Source: Mucilaginibacter ginsenosidivorax (GTDB lineage: Bacteria > Bacteroidota > Bacteroidia > Sphingobacteriales > Sphingobacteriaceae). Taken from it: a stretch of DNA of 64,000 nucleotides. The stretch lies in the NCBI RefSeq assembly GCF_007971525.1, contig NZ_CP042437.1:1798001-1862000 (forward strand). Reading direction: 5' to 3'. Under the pieces are notes generated by a model. That model did not search any database and was not told the origin of the DNA. It saw nothing but the letters and a program-made list of their open reading frames with translations. Positions 16,629-24,698 of the stretch are shown here, piece by piece. Every line of letters starts with the position of its first letter. Position 1 is the stretch's first letter. A program made the position numbers and the translations under genes.

Positions 16629-18254
16629 ATGCGTAATATATGGTATCTGTTGATCTGTTTTTTATTAACATCGGTCAGCCTGAACGCGCAAGCGCCTGTT
16701 AAAGCCAAAACCCCGGCCCCAGCGCCTTTGCGCGGCGAGCCGGTTATTATTAACCGCGATACCTTGCTTAAATTGTATACAGGGCAGGGCCTGTTTAACG
16801 TACAGGAACGTGCCGCCATAGTTACCAAACGAATAGAGGCCCTTGTAGCGCGGATGGATTTTAATCCGGATTCGCTCACGCTAAAAGACGATAGTACGTT
16901 ATCGGTTATTTATTACAACTCGCAAATTGTAATGGCCGTAAATAACCAGGACGCTACTTTTACCGAACTCAACCGCCCGCAACTTGCCGCCAGCTATTTA
17001 CACATCCTTAAACAAAAACTGGGTAATTACTTTACCAATAACGGTACACAACAGGTAGTGGTTAATATTTTAGAAGCCATAGCTGTTATTGTATTGTTAA
17101 TAGCGCTGATATGGGCACTATTTAAAGCTTCGCGATGGCTAAAGCTGAAACTATTAAGGGCCTGGGAAACCCGGATGGATAAACTGGCGTCGGCCGGTGC
17201 CCCCGTAGTGTATGCCCACCGGCTGCTGCCCGTTATTACAGGCGTGCTGCGCATAGCGCGCATTATTGTTATTATTTTGCTGGTGTACCTTGCATTACCT
17301 GTACTGTTTTATATTTTCCCTTCGTCAAAACCCATTTCGGTACAGTTGCTTGGCTATGTGGTTACGCCGTTTAAAAGCATATTGCTTGCTATTGTACATT
17401 ATATCCCCAACCTGCTTACCATAGCGGTTATTTACCTGGTAACCCGTTACATTGTTAAACTGGTAAAGTTTATAGCCAACGAAATAGCCCTGGGCAACTT
17501 TACTATTAACGGTTTTTATGCCGAGTGGGCCATGCCCACCTATAACATTATCAGGGTGCTGCTTTTCGCATTTATGTTTGTGGTGATTTTTCCTTATTTG
17601 CCTGGTTCCGATTCAAAAATTTTCCAGGGGGTTACCGTATTCCTGGGGATATTGTTTTCTTTAGGGTCATCATCCGCCATATCAAACATGGTAGCGGGCA
17701 TTGTGCTTACTTATATGCGCCCCTATAAAATTGGCGACCGCATAAAAGTGGGAGATGTAATGGGTGATGTGGTAGAAAAAAACCTGCTGGTTACCCGGCT
17801 GCGCACCATCAAAAACGAAGATATTACCATACCTAACGCCACCATATTAAGCGGGCATACCATTAACTATACTACCGTAGCCAATACAATGGGCCTTATA
17901 TTAAATACTACGGTTACCATTGGTTATGATGTGCCCTGGCAAACAGTGCACCATCTTTTAATAGCTGCTGCCGAAGCTACCGATGGCATCCTGGCCGATA
18001 AAAAACCTTTTGTACTGCAAACCGCACTCAATGATTTTAATGTGAGCTACCAGCTTAACGCTTATACCGCTTTATCAAACCAAATGGCCGGCATCTATTC
18101 GCGGTTACATCAAAACATACAGGATAAGTTTAACGAGGCCGGGGTGGAGATCATGTCGCCGCATTACACGTCGTTACGGGATGGCAACCACATCCAGATT
18201 CCGGATGACTACGTGGCCAACGGGTATGTTAAACCAGGGTTTAAGGTAGAGTAG
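16629..18254 (+). CDS. MscS-family mechanosensitive channel
   Basis: This 541-residue protein has a signal peptide and a periplasmic helical region (to about 140). Several transmembrane helices follow (about 148-168, 195-225, 240-275 and 300-325). The conserved MscS pore helix and beta domain are then visible: SLGSSSAISNMVAGIVLTYM, PYKIGDRIKVGDVMGDVVE, LRTIKNEDITIPNATIL. The C-terminal alpha/beta cage runs to about residue 530. It opens under membrane tension to release osmolytes. It is larger than E. coli MscS (286 residues) because of the N-terminal extension. Confidence 0.92.
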   Translation: MRNIWYLLICFLLTSVSLNAQAPVKAKTPAPAPLRGEPVIINRDTLLKLYTGQGLFNVQERAAIVTKRIEALVARMDFNPDSLTLKDDSTLSVIYYNSQIVMAVNNQDATFTELNRPQLAASYLHILKQKLGNYFTNNGTQQVVVNILEAIAVIVLLIALIWALFKASRWLKLKLLRAWETRMDKLASAGAPVVYAHRLLPVITGVLRIARIIVIILLVYLALPVLFYIFPSSKPISVQLLGYVVTPFKSILLAIVHYIPNLLTIAVIYLVTRYIVKLVKFIANEIALGNFTINGFYAEWAMPTYNIIRVLLFAFMFVVIFPYLPGSDSKIFQGVTVFLGILFSLGSSSAISNMVAGIVLTYMRPYKIGDRIKVGDVMGDVVEKNLLVTRLRTIKNEDITIPNATILSGHTINYTTVANTMGLILNTTVTIGYDVPWQTVHHLLIAAAEATDGILADKKPFVLQTALNDFNVSYQLNAYTALSNQMAGIYSRLHQNIQDKFNEAGVEIMSPHYTSLRDGNHIQIPDDYVANGYVKPGFKVE

Positions 18255-18276
18255 ATACATTTAATATATAACCGAT

Positions 18277-18331
18277 TGTCATTTCGATAGAGCGAGCGTG
18301 GGGAGGTGTGGTGGAGCGAAAGAGAAATCTT
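18277..18331. repeat. Left inverted arm flanking the GIY-YIG pseudogene
   Basis: The arm begins TGTCATTTCGATAGAGC and ends GAGCGAAAGAGAAATCTT. These two blocks (17 and 18 bases) are exactly inverted in the right arm at 18749-18802, while the middle differs. The TGTCATTTCGA end is shared with the elements at 29601 and 39248. Confidence 0.8.
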
Positions 18332-18402
18332 TTACACCCTACTATCAGATTAGCTTGTCGTGAAAATCTCCTCATAAACAAATGACAACACAACTCACCA
18401 TT

Positions 18403-18708
18403 TTAATCATCGCCGACCTGGCTGTTTAAGAAAACCCAATCGGGATTTGCAGAAGCTATCAAGTCATTTTTCTTTTCTCTACGCCATTTCTTAATTTCTT
18501 TCTACCTTTCAATTGCATGTTCAATATGTGTGAAATGTTCATAATAAACTAAATCAAAGCAATAGTATTGGCCGGTAAATGACTTTCGTGTTCCCTTATT
18601 TTCTCGATCCTGGCCTAGGCGTACCGTTATATCATTGGTTACGCCAATATATAATGTGGTTTTTGAAGGATTAGTAGTGATATTGACATAATAATTATGA
18701 TTCCTCAT
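18403..18708 (-). pseudogene. GIY-YIG family nuclease, interrupted by an in-frame TAG
   Basis: From the ATG at 18706-18708 the frame encodes the small GIY-YIG domain: NYYVNITTNPSKTTLYIGVT, RKSFTGQYYCFDLVYYEHF and HIEHAIER. It then meets TAG at 18502-18504. The same frame continues with KEIKKWRREKKNDLIASANP and ends at TAA (18403-18405). Intact relatives read AI-x-REK-x-IKKWRR across this point, so a single GAG-to-TAG change explains the stop. The product would otherwise be about 101 residues. The gene is enclosed by inverted repeat arms (18277-18331 and 18749-18802). Readthrough or a functional truncated form is possible but unlikely, because the C-terminal helix is lost. Confidence 0.8.
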
Positions 18709-18748
18709 ACTTAAAAATGCAAATTTGACGGCGATATGCAAAGCGTCT

Positions 18749-18802
18749 AAGATTTCTCTTTCGCTCCCTACGCTTTGCCCCCTCTGCTCTATCGAAATGA
18801 CA
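18749..18802. repeat. Right inverted arm flanking the GIY-YIG pseudogene
   Basis: This is the inverse of the arm at 18277-18331: it begins AAGATTTCTCTTTCGCTC and ends GCTCTATCGAAATGACA. The two arms bound about 417 bases that hold only the nuclease pseudogene. Confidence 0.8.
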
Positions 18803-18846
18803 CTCGGTTATCGCTGGAGGTTGAAGATCTTAGGTCCCCCCCAAAC

Positions 18847-18872
18847 AAAAAAAGACGCATATAATGCGCCTT
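18847..18872 (-). terminator. Rho-independent terminator of the desaturase gene
   Basis: On the minus strand, GGCGCAT-TAT-ATGCGTC forms a stem followed by seven T residues, about 25 bases after the desaturase stop. Confidence 0.8.
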
Positions 18873-18897
18873 CTAAAAATCTTATCGGTTTAAAACC

Positions 18898-19878
18898 TTA
18901 ACCGTTTATCCAGCTAAACTTGTATTCCAGCATGGGGTTTTTCATCCTGTCGGCAACGCGTAGTAAGCGGCCGGGCAGGTTCATGATATAATCGCGGGCT
19001 TTTTCGCCGCTTTCATTAAGGTCGGTAACGCTTTCAATATGCCAGTCTTCAATCAGTTCTTTTAATATGTCAACATAATCAATGGCAGTATAAATACCTA
19101 AGCGTTGGGCGGCGTCGGTAAAGTGACCAAAAGTTTGGCCTATTTTTAAGCCTACCTCGCGCAGGAAGTGGGCCGGCATCACAATTTTTTTGCGCATCAT
19201 ATCCTCAAAGGCTATCATGGCTTCGTTAGGGTCAACCTCAAATATTTTTTCGATAAAGTATTTGTAAGCTTTGGCATGGCGGGCCTCATCGCCTGCAATT
19301 ACGCCACACATTTTTGATAATAAAGTATCGCCATCTTTTTTTGCCTGCGATGCCACGCGCCTGTGCGATACGTTGGTTGCCAGCTCCTGGAAAGAGGTAT
19401 ATATAAAGTTGCGGTACGGATCGGTACCTGTACCTATATCAAAACCATCGGCAATAAGGTATTGGGTAGATACCTCCATCATACGCATGTTAACCCTGCC
19501 CGATAAATAAAGGTACTTGTTAAGCAAATCGCCGTGGCGGTTTTCCTCGGCAGTCCAGTGGCGTGTCCATTTCATCCAGCCGCCATCTTCATTTTTCGAA
19601 ACACCATCAACCATAGTAAGCCATGATTCGTAGGTTGGCAACGCTTCTTCGGTAATGGTATCGCCTATCAATACAGCAATCAGGTCGTAACTTAATCCCT
19701 GTGCGCTTTCCTGCAATTCTTTAATTTCGTTAAAGAAGGTATCTCTTGAAGAATCGGGTAAAAAATCTGAGGGCTGCCATATCGTATCAACAGGTTTTAA
19801 AAAATCATACATCTTTTCGAGCATGAATTTTTCAATGTGGCTCATTACTTCCCTGCGTTTTTCTACAAAAAATTCCAT
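18898..19878 (-). CDS. Acyl-[acyl-carrier-protein] desaturase
   Basis: This 326-residue soluble di-iron desaturase belongs to the stearoyl-ACP Delta-9 family. It has the family start (MSHIEKFMLEKMYDFLKPVD) and both iron-binding EXXH motifs, in AEENRHGDLLNKY and AGDEARHAKAYKYF. It introduces a cis double bond into ACP-bound fatty acids for membrane lipid fluidity. The gene is monocistronic, with a TACCTTTG -7 box at 19896-19903 and a terminator at 18847-18872. Confidence 0.93.
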   Translation of the reverse strand: MEFFVEKRREVMSHIEKFMLEKMYDFLKPVDTIWQPSDFLPDSSRDTFFNEIKELQESAQGLSYDLIAVLIGDTITEEALPTYESWLTMVDGVSKNEDGGWMKWTRHWTAEENRHGDLLNKYLYLSGRVNMRMMEVSTQYLIADGFDIGTGTDPYRNFIYTSFQELATNVSHRRVASQAKKDGDTLLSKMCGVIAGDEARHAKAYKYFIEKIFEVDPNEAMIAFEDMMRKKIVMPAHFLREVGLKIGQTFGHFTDAAQRLGIYTAIDYVDILKELIEDWHIESVTDLNESGEKARDYIMNLPGRLLRVADRMKNPMLEYKFSWING

Positions 19879-19895
19879 AACAAATTATTAGTGTT

Positions 19896-19903
19896 CAAAG
19901 GTA
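19896..19903 (-). promoter_or_regulatory. Possible -7 box for the desaturase gene
   Basis: The minus strand reads TACCTTTG, identical to the -7 boxes of the three rRNA promoters, 18 bases before the desaturase start codon. A clear TTTG at the expected upstream position is not seen. Confidence 0.4.
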
Positions 19904-19940
19904 ACATTTAAACCACAATAAAGTTACATCATTTTAAGGC

Positions 19941-21086
19941 TTAATAAGCTATTGCGTCTTTCATACACGCGGGCAAATTATCTATCGAAGGCTTGCCTGC
20001 GAATATCGAGAATGTACCATTGTAGTCCCAAAGCATGCCCGGGATACCCAGCTTTTTTAATGCCGCCCTTACGGCTTTAATATACCTGCAGCGACTGTCC
20101 AAATCTGCATATTTATTATATACGCCATATTCGCCGCATATTATCGGCACGTCATATTTATCGCCCCAGGCCTTCACAATTTGCAGCTTATCATTTACCG
20201 ACTGTTCGTTACCATCGCGCCGGTACATTTCGTGGTTACTTTCGCCGGGAGTGCCTTTGGCCCTGGGATCAAGTGCTGGAAAATTTTCCGCACTATAAGG
20301 AAATGATACCCCGGTTGTGGCAACCTGGTTGCCTACCCAGCCGGCCCCCTGGTGGGTAAAAAAGAAAGGTTCGTAAAAGTGAAATGTGTATATAATGTTT
20401 TCATCGGCAAGCCTTACAAAACGGCTTAATTCATATATGCTGTTATAATTGCTGGCGCCTATAATAAGCGTGCGTTTTTTATCAACTTTACGCAGGGCAG
20501 TTACAACGTTGTAGGCTACATCTTTCCACACATTGGGGTTCATGTGGGGTGGCTCGTTATATAATTCAAAAAACAAGTCATCGGCACTTACATTGGTATA
20601 CCTTTTAGCAAGTTTCTCCCATAAATCAATAAGTTTAAGGGTTTCGGCGCTACTGTTTGCGTCATTTAAATTGCCATAATGGTAATCTAATACCAATTTA
20701 AATCCGTACCTATGGCATTGCTTAACCACTTTATCAATGTATCCTAATATTTCTACAGTTGGTATATGTGCCGTTTCAAGGTATGTAAAAGCTATAGGGA
20801 GCCGTATGCTCCTAAAACCAAGCCTTTTCAGCAATGCAAAATCGGCATCTTTTATAGCGCCCTGGTTTAACGGATTTTTGTTCCATGTTTGCTCGAGCCA
20901 TGAAAAACTGATGCCATTATTAAGGCTTGCAGCCCGCCTGAAGGCGAGCGCCCGCAACTGCATATATTTTGGACTGCTTTTTGCAATTGGGCAACTTGTT
21001 GTCATGCATAATAATATTAACAAAAAGTTTAAAAGCAGCTTAAAACATATATTTTTGTTTCGCAAGCATATTATATTCATCACCAA
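19941..21086 (-). CDS. Glycoside hydrolase family 5 (cellulase-like), exported
   Basis: This 381-residue protein has a hydrophobic export signal containing LLILLCMTTSC, which could be a lipobox. A GH5 TIM barrel follows: SFSWLEQTWN, LGFRSIRLPIAF, LVLDYHYG. The acid/base glutamate is E178 in ELYNEPP and the nucleophile is E319 in ICGEYGVY. It should cut beta-1,4-type glucans or mannans. It is divergent from the sensor kinase/BcsB/GT2 operon by about 50 bases. Cellulose and related exopolysaccharide synthases commonly carry such a hydrolase (BcsZ-like role), so it probably trims the polymer made by that operon. Confidence 0.9.
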   Translation of the reverse strand: MVMNIICLRNKNICFKLLLNFLLILLCMTTSCPIAKSSPKYMQLRALAFRRAASLNNGISFSWLEQTWNKNPLNQGAIKDADFALLKRLGFRSIRLPIAFTYLETAHIPTVEILGYIDKVVKQCHRYGFKLVLDYHYGNLNDANSSAETLKLIDLWEKLAKRYTNVSADDLFFELYNEPPHMNPNVWKDVAYNVVTALRKVDKKRTLIIGASNYNSIYELSRFVRLADENIIYTFHFYEPFFFTHQGAGWVGNQVATTGVSFPYSAENFPALDPRAKGTPGESNHEMYRRDGNEQSVNDKLQIVKAWGDKYDVPIICGEYGVYNKYADLDSRCRYIKAVRAALKKLGIPGMLWDYNGTFSIFAGKPSIDNLPACMKDAIAY

Positions 21087-21137
21087 TTAATTAGTTCAGG
21101 CCTTCATTTTTAATTTATATTTTCAAGATAGCGAATA

Positions 21138-22484
21138 ATGTTTGTTCAAATTACAAAAGAAGAATTAATAAAAGAGACCTCAAAAAAAGCATGGTTCCAA
21201 ACCAATAACATTGTTTGGATGATTATATTTCTGTACCCGCTTTTTAGTATAGTCGATTTTATATACGCGCCCGATGTTTGGATACAATTTTTTATTGTAA
21301 GGATAATTACCTGCCTTATAATTTATGCCTTACACAGTTACGTGCAATACAAAAAATACAATTACCGCATATTGTTACATGTTAGCATGTTGCTGCTATC
21401 GGTAACATCGGCGCTGCTTTGTAATATTGTAAGCGTATCTAACTTAAATATATACTACTCGCTTTTTGCTACCCTGGTACTGTTTTTTAACCTGCAGGTT
21501 TTTTGGGAACCCATCAATTCAATTATACAGTTTATGCTGGCCATATTGTTTCTTGCTGTGTTTTTTAACATGCAGCATGAGTACAACCTTGATATTGTGA
21601 TAAACGGCGGCGGGCAGCTGTTTTTTATCATATCGGCCATATCATGTATAGTGCCCAATACCCGCTATAAGATAATGCAGCGCGATGTGCGTTCGCAGAT
21701 ACTCATCGAGAAATCAAACGAACAGTTAAAGGAGCAAAATACAGCCATCAATGAAAAAAATAACCTTATTGATTTACAGTATGAGCAATTACGCAAACTT
21801 GATGAGCAAAAAAACAGCTTTATTAATATAGCTGGTCACGATTTAAAAAACCTCATAGGCTCTATCACCATGAGTAATAACATGATCAAAGAGGAGGATT
21901 ACCGCTTAAGCAACGATCAGAAAGAGTTTGTAGGCTATATAGCCGAATCGGCCGATAAAATGCAGTATATGCTTAATAAGCTGATGGATGTTAAGGAGAT
22001 TGAATCGCCCGAGATTAAATTCAACCTCGAAATTTTCGACATCAACGTTGAAGTAATGCATATTTTTAAGGGCCTGTATGAAACCGCCCAACTTAAAAAT
22101 ATCCATTTGGTTGATAACATATTAAAACTGCCGCTCAACGTAAAACTTGATAAGGTATTTGCCGGGCAGGTTTTTCAAAACCTGTTATCAAACGCAATTA
22201 AATTTTCGCAAACCAATAATACTATAAAAATTGTAACCAGCCTGCAACGTCAACGCTTTGTGTTTGAAATTATTGACGAAGGTATTGCCATAGGGCAAAG
22301 CGAACTGGATATGATGTTTAACAAACTAAAAACATTAAATGATACATCGGGAGTTACCGAAAGCCGCTTAGGGCTTGGCCTTTCAATAGCCAAGTTAATG
22401 ACCCAGGAAATGGGCGGCGACCTAACATACCGCAGTAATGAAAATGGTAATTATTTCCGAGTAGAGTTTTACGTTATAAATTAA
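21138..22484 (+). CDS. Membrane sensor histidine kinase
   Basis: This 448-residue kinase has five to six transmembrane helices in residues 25-175, a coiled-coil linker (about 185-225), a HisKA H-box NIAGHDLKNLIGSI (His near 234) and a HATPase domain. The N-box is FQNLLSNAIKFS, the G1 box is EIIDEGIAI and the G2 region is RLGLGLSIAKLM. In G1 the usual DNGxG reads DEGIAIG, a slight departure. It is first in the operon, with BcsB-like and GT2 genes following at 14 and 118 bases. No response regulator is encoded beside it, so its partner must lie elsewhere. Confidence 0.9.
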   Translation: MFVQITKEELIKETSKKAWFQTNNIVWMIIFLYPLFSIVDFIYAPDVWIQFFIVRIITCLIIYALHSYVQYKKYNYRILLHVSMLLLSVTSALLCNIVSVSNLNIYYSLFATLVLFFNLQVFWEPINSIIQFMLAILFLAVFFNMQHEYNLDIVINGGGQLFFIISAISCIVPNTRYKIMQRDVRSQILIEKSNEQLKEQNTAINEKNNLIDLQYEQLRKLDEQKNSFINIAGHDLKNLIGSITMSNNMIKEEDYRLSNDQKEFVGYIAESADKMQYMLNKLMDVKEIESPEIKFNLEIFDINVEVMHIFKGLYETAQLKNIHLVDNILKLPLNVKLDKVFAGQVFQNLLSNAIKFSQTNNTIKIVTSLQRQRFVFEIIDEGIAIGQSELDMMFNKLKTLNDTSGVTESRLGLGLSIAKLMTQEMGGDLTYRSNENGNYFRVEFYVIN

Positions 22485-22498
22485 TTATTTACAACCAG

Positions 22499-24580
22499 AT
22501 GAATAAATTTCTTTCCCTCTTAGCCTTTGTATTTCTTATTAGTACAGCGTCAAAAGCACAACACCTTGTAACTTTTAAAACGCTGGGCCATGATGACGAT
22601 ATGATATATGGCATGAGTGGTGCCAATTCATTTTATTTTAAAATAACGCCGCTTACCGAAATGAATGGCAGTAAAGTGGTTTTGTTTTTTGAGCCGTCGC
22701 AAGCCTTGCTCAAAGAACACTCCTATATAAACGTTGTTATAAATAATAAGCCGGCTTATAGCGGCCGCATGACTAAAGATTCTATCCAAAAAGTTACGCT
22801 TAACTTAACCAGGGCCGATTTATCGAACGATAAGTTCCTGAAGATACAGATTAAAACTCTGCTAACCATCACCGATGATGAGTGCCGCGACCTGGACAAT
22901 CCTGGTATGTGGTTAAAAGTTAAAAATTATTCATACTTATCCCTTTTACGTAACACTAAAGGTTTTTTTGATAACGTAAATATTAGTAATTGCTTCGATT
23001 CAAAAAAAGCTATCGTTTATCCTGTAAACCCTACCCTTCCCGATCTTAAAGCAGTTGCATGGGCTTACTCCAGGTTAAAAAAGACACAAACCAGGGACAT
23101 CATGGTTTATGACGAAGCCCATGTGCCCGATACGCTAAGAAATTATATTAAAGTTGGTACCATCGGCTCGTTAGGCGCCGATTCGCGCGAATTGTTAAAA
23201 GTAACCCCGCAAAACGGCCAGGGCTTATTTTACCTGCATAAATCAATGAGTATGGTTACCGATACCAATACCCGTTTGGTTGATGTTAAAGGTGTACTTA
23301 CTGCCGTAAAAACAGCAACACAGGAATTGCAGCCAAAAGAGGTGCTATTTGTTACCGGGGGCGATAATGCAGGATACGAAAAGGCCATTACCGCCTTAGG
23401 TAACATGAATATTTTAAATTCGACCTATGGCGACTACCTGCTGATTGAAAAAGCTCAAAACACATTTTCTAAAACTATCGACGAAAACCGTTCAAAACTT
23501 TCGTTAAAACAAATTGGTGGCGTTGCCGACTTTTTATCGGGCATAGGATCGTTAAAAAGTGCATACTCGTTTAAAAACAGCGATTTTAGTTTTACTCCAA
23601 AAGAAGTGGAGATTCGTTTTGTGGCCAACTATAGTGCTTTAAGCGCGGGCGACCGTGGTTTCTTTAATATATACCTTAATGGCTTACTTATTAACAGCGA
23701 AAAGCTTGACGGTACCGGTAAATTAAATACTGCCATTACCATTAACCGTTATCAGCACCACAAATACAATACCCTGGAGGCCGAATTCAGGTTTTATCCA
23801 ACCAGCGGCCATTGTAAGGATAGCTTTACCAACTTTTTTGCCGAGGTGGATGTAGACAAATCATACCTGGAATCAAAAAACCCGTTTGTAACCAGCGACC
23901 TGAGTTTTTACCAATATCCCGAAGCATTTAACACCGGTACTACACGTATAGTAGTATCTAAGGATTATGCAAAATATGCTGCAGGCGCTTTAGGCGAGAT
24001 TATTTATGAATTAAACAACAACATTAACGCCAATAATTTCCCTGAGTTTGTTTATTCGGAAGAAATACCTCCCGGCGATCTGAAAAAATATAATATCATC
24101 GCCCTGTTATCAAAAAACGACAAATTAATGGGCGAGTTTCCTGATGCCCCAATCCGGTTCGACAAGGATTTCAGGTTATATAAAACCGATGATAACACCG
24201 TGGTATACTCCTTAAATGATACTGTATCAAACGGGCTGGCGCAAATATTTTACGGCCGCAGCAATAACGCCACACTGGTACTTACCGCAACCGGCACCCA
24301 CGTTAGCGAAGCATTCCTGGCTGCGTCAAAATCAATCACGGAGCAGCTGTCTACCCTGTCAAGCAACGTATGTATATCAGATGTTAACTCCAACAAATAC
24401 TTGTTCAACATTAATAAATCGAGCGAAAACCTGGAGTATATTGATACCAAAAGCGGGTTAACCCGTTTCTGGGACAGCTACAACCTGTACATTTTGCTGG
24501 GGATACTTATATTAATATTGCTATCGTTCCTGTACGTTCGTTCACGAGTGCAAAGATCACAGGATTTGTTTAACGATTAA
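22499..24580 (+). CDS. BcsB-like periplasmic subunit of a polysaccharide synthase
   Basis: This 693-residue protein has a signal peptide (ending ASKAQ), a large periplasmic beta-rich region and one C-terminal transmembrane helix (YILLGILILILLSFLYV, near 665-682) followed by a short basic tail. That is the topology of BcsB, the membrane-anchored partner of bacterial cellulose synthase. The jelly-roll-like strands (YFKITPLTEMNGSKVVLFFE; SYINVVINNKPAYSG) and the motif DDECRDLDNPGMWLKV resemble BcsB modules. The protein would guide the nascent polymer through the periplasm. It is followed by the GT2 synthase gene. Confidence 0.82.
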   Translation: MNKFLSLLAFVFLISTASKAQHLVTFKTLGHDDDMIYGMSGANSFYFKITPLTEMNGSKVVLFFEPSQALLKEHSYINVVINNKPAYSGRMTKDSIQKVTLNLTRADLSNDKFLKIQIKTLLTITDDECRDLDNPGMWLKVKNYSYLSLLRNTKGFFDNVNISNCFDSKKAIVYPVNPTLPDLKAVAWAYSRLKKTQTRDIMVYDEAHVPDTLRNYIKVGTIGSLGADSRELLKVTPQNGQGLFYLHKSMSMVTDTNTRLVDVKGVLTAVKTATQELQPKEVLFVTGGDNAGYEKAITALGNMNILNSTYGDYLLIEKAQNTFSKTIDENRSKLSLKQIGGVADFLSGIGSLKSAYSFKNSDFSFTPKEVEIRFVANYSALSAGDRGFFNIYLNGLLINSEKLDGTGKLNTAITINRYQHHKYNTLEAEFRFYPTSGHCKDSFTNFFAEVDVDKSYLESKNPFVTSDLSFYQYPEAFNTGTTRIVVSKDYAKYAAGALGEIIYELNNNINANNFPEFVYSEEIPPGDLKKYNIIALLSKNDKLMGEFPDAPIRFDKDFRLYKTDDNTVVYSLNDTVSNGLAQIFYGRSNNATLVLTATGTHVSEAFLAASKSITEQLSTLSSNVCISDVNSNKYLFNINKSSENLEYIDTKSGLTRFWDSYNLYILLGILILILLSFLYVRSRVQRSQDLFND

Positions 24581-24589
24581 CCTTTTTTA

Positions 24590-24680
24590 GTATCAAGTAG
24601 TTAGCATCAAGTAGTAAGATAGCTGCAAACACGGCTTTCGGTACCAACTACCAGCTACTTGATACTTACTACTTGATACT
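24590..24680. repeat. Phrase-type palindromic repeat between the BcsB-like and GT2 genes
   Basis: The left arm has AGTATCAAGTAGTTAGCATC phrases. The right arm has the inverse CTACTTGATACTTACTACTT phrases ending 18 bases before the GT2 start. It lies in the only long gap of the operon and would form a strong hairpin in the transcript. Confidence 0.75.
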
Positions 24681-24698
24681 AATCTTACATTATATATA

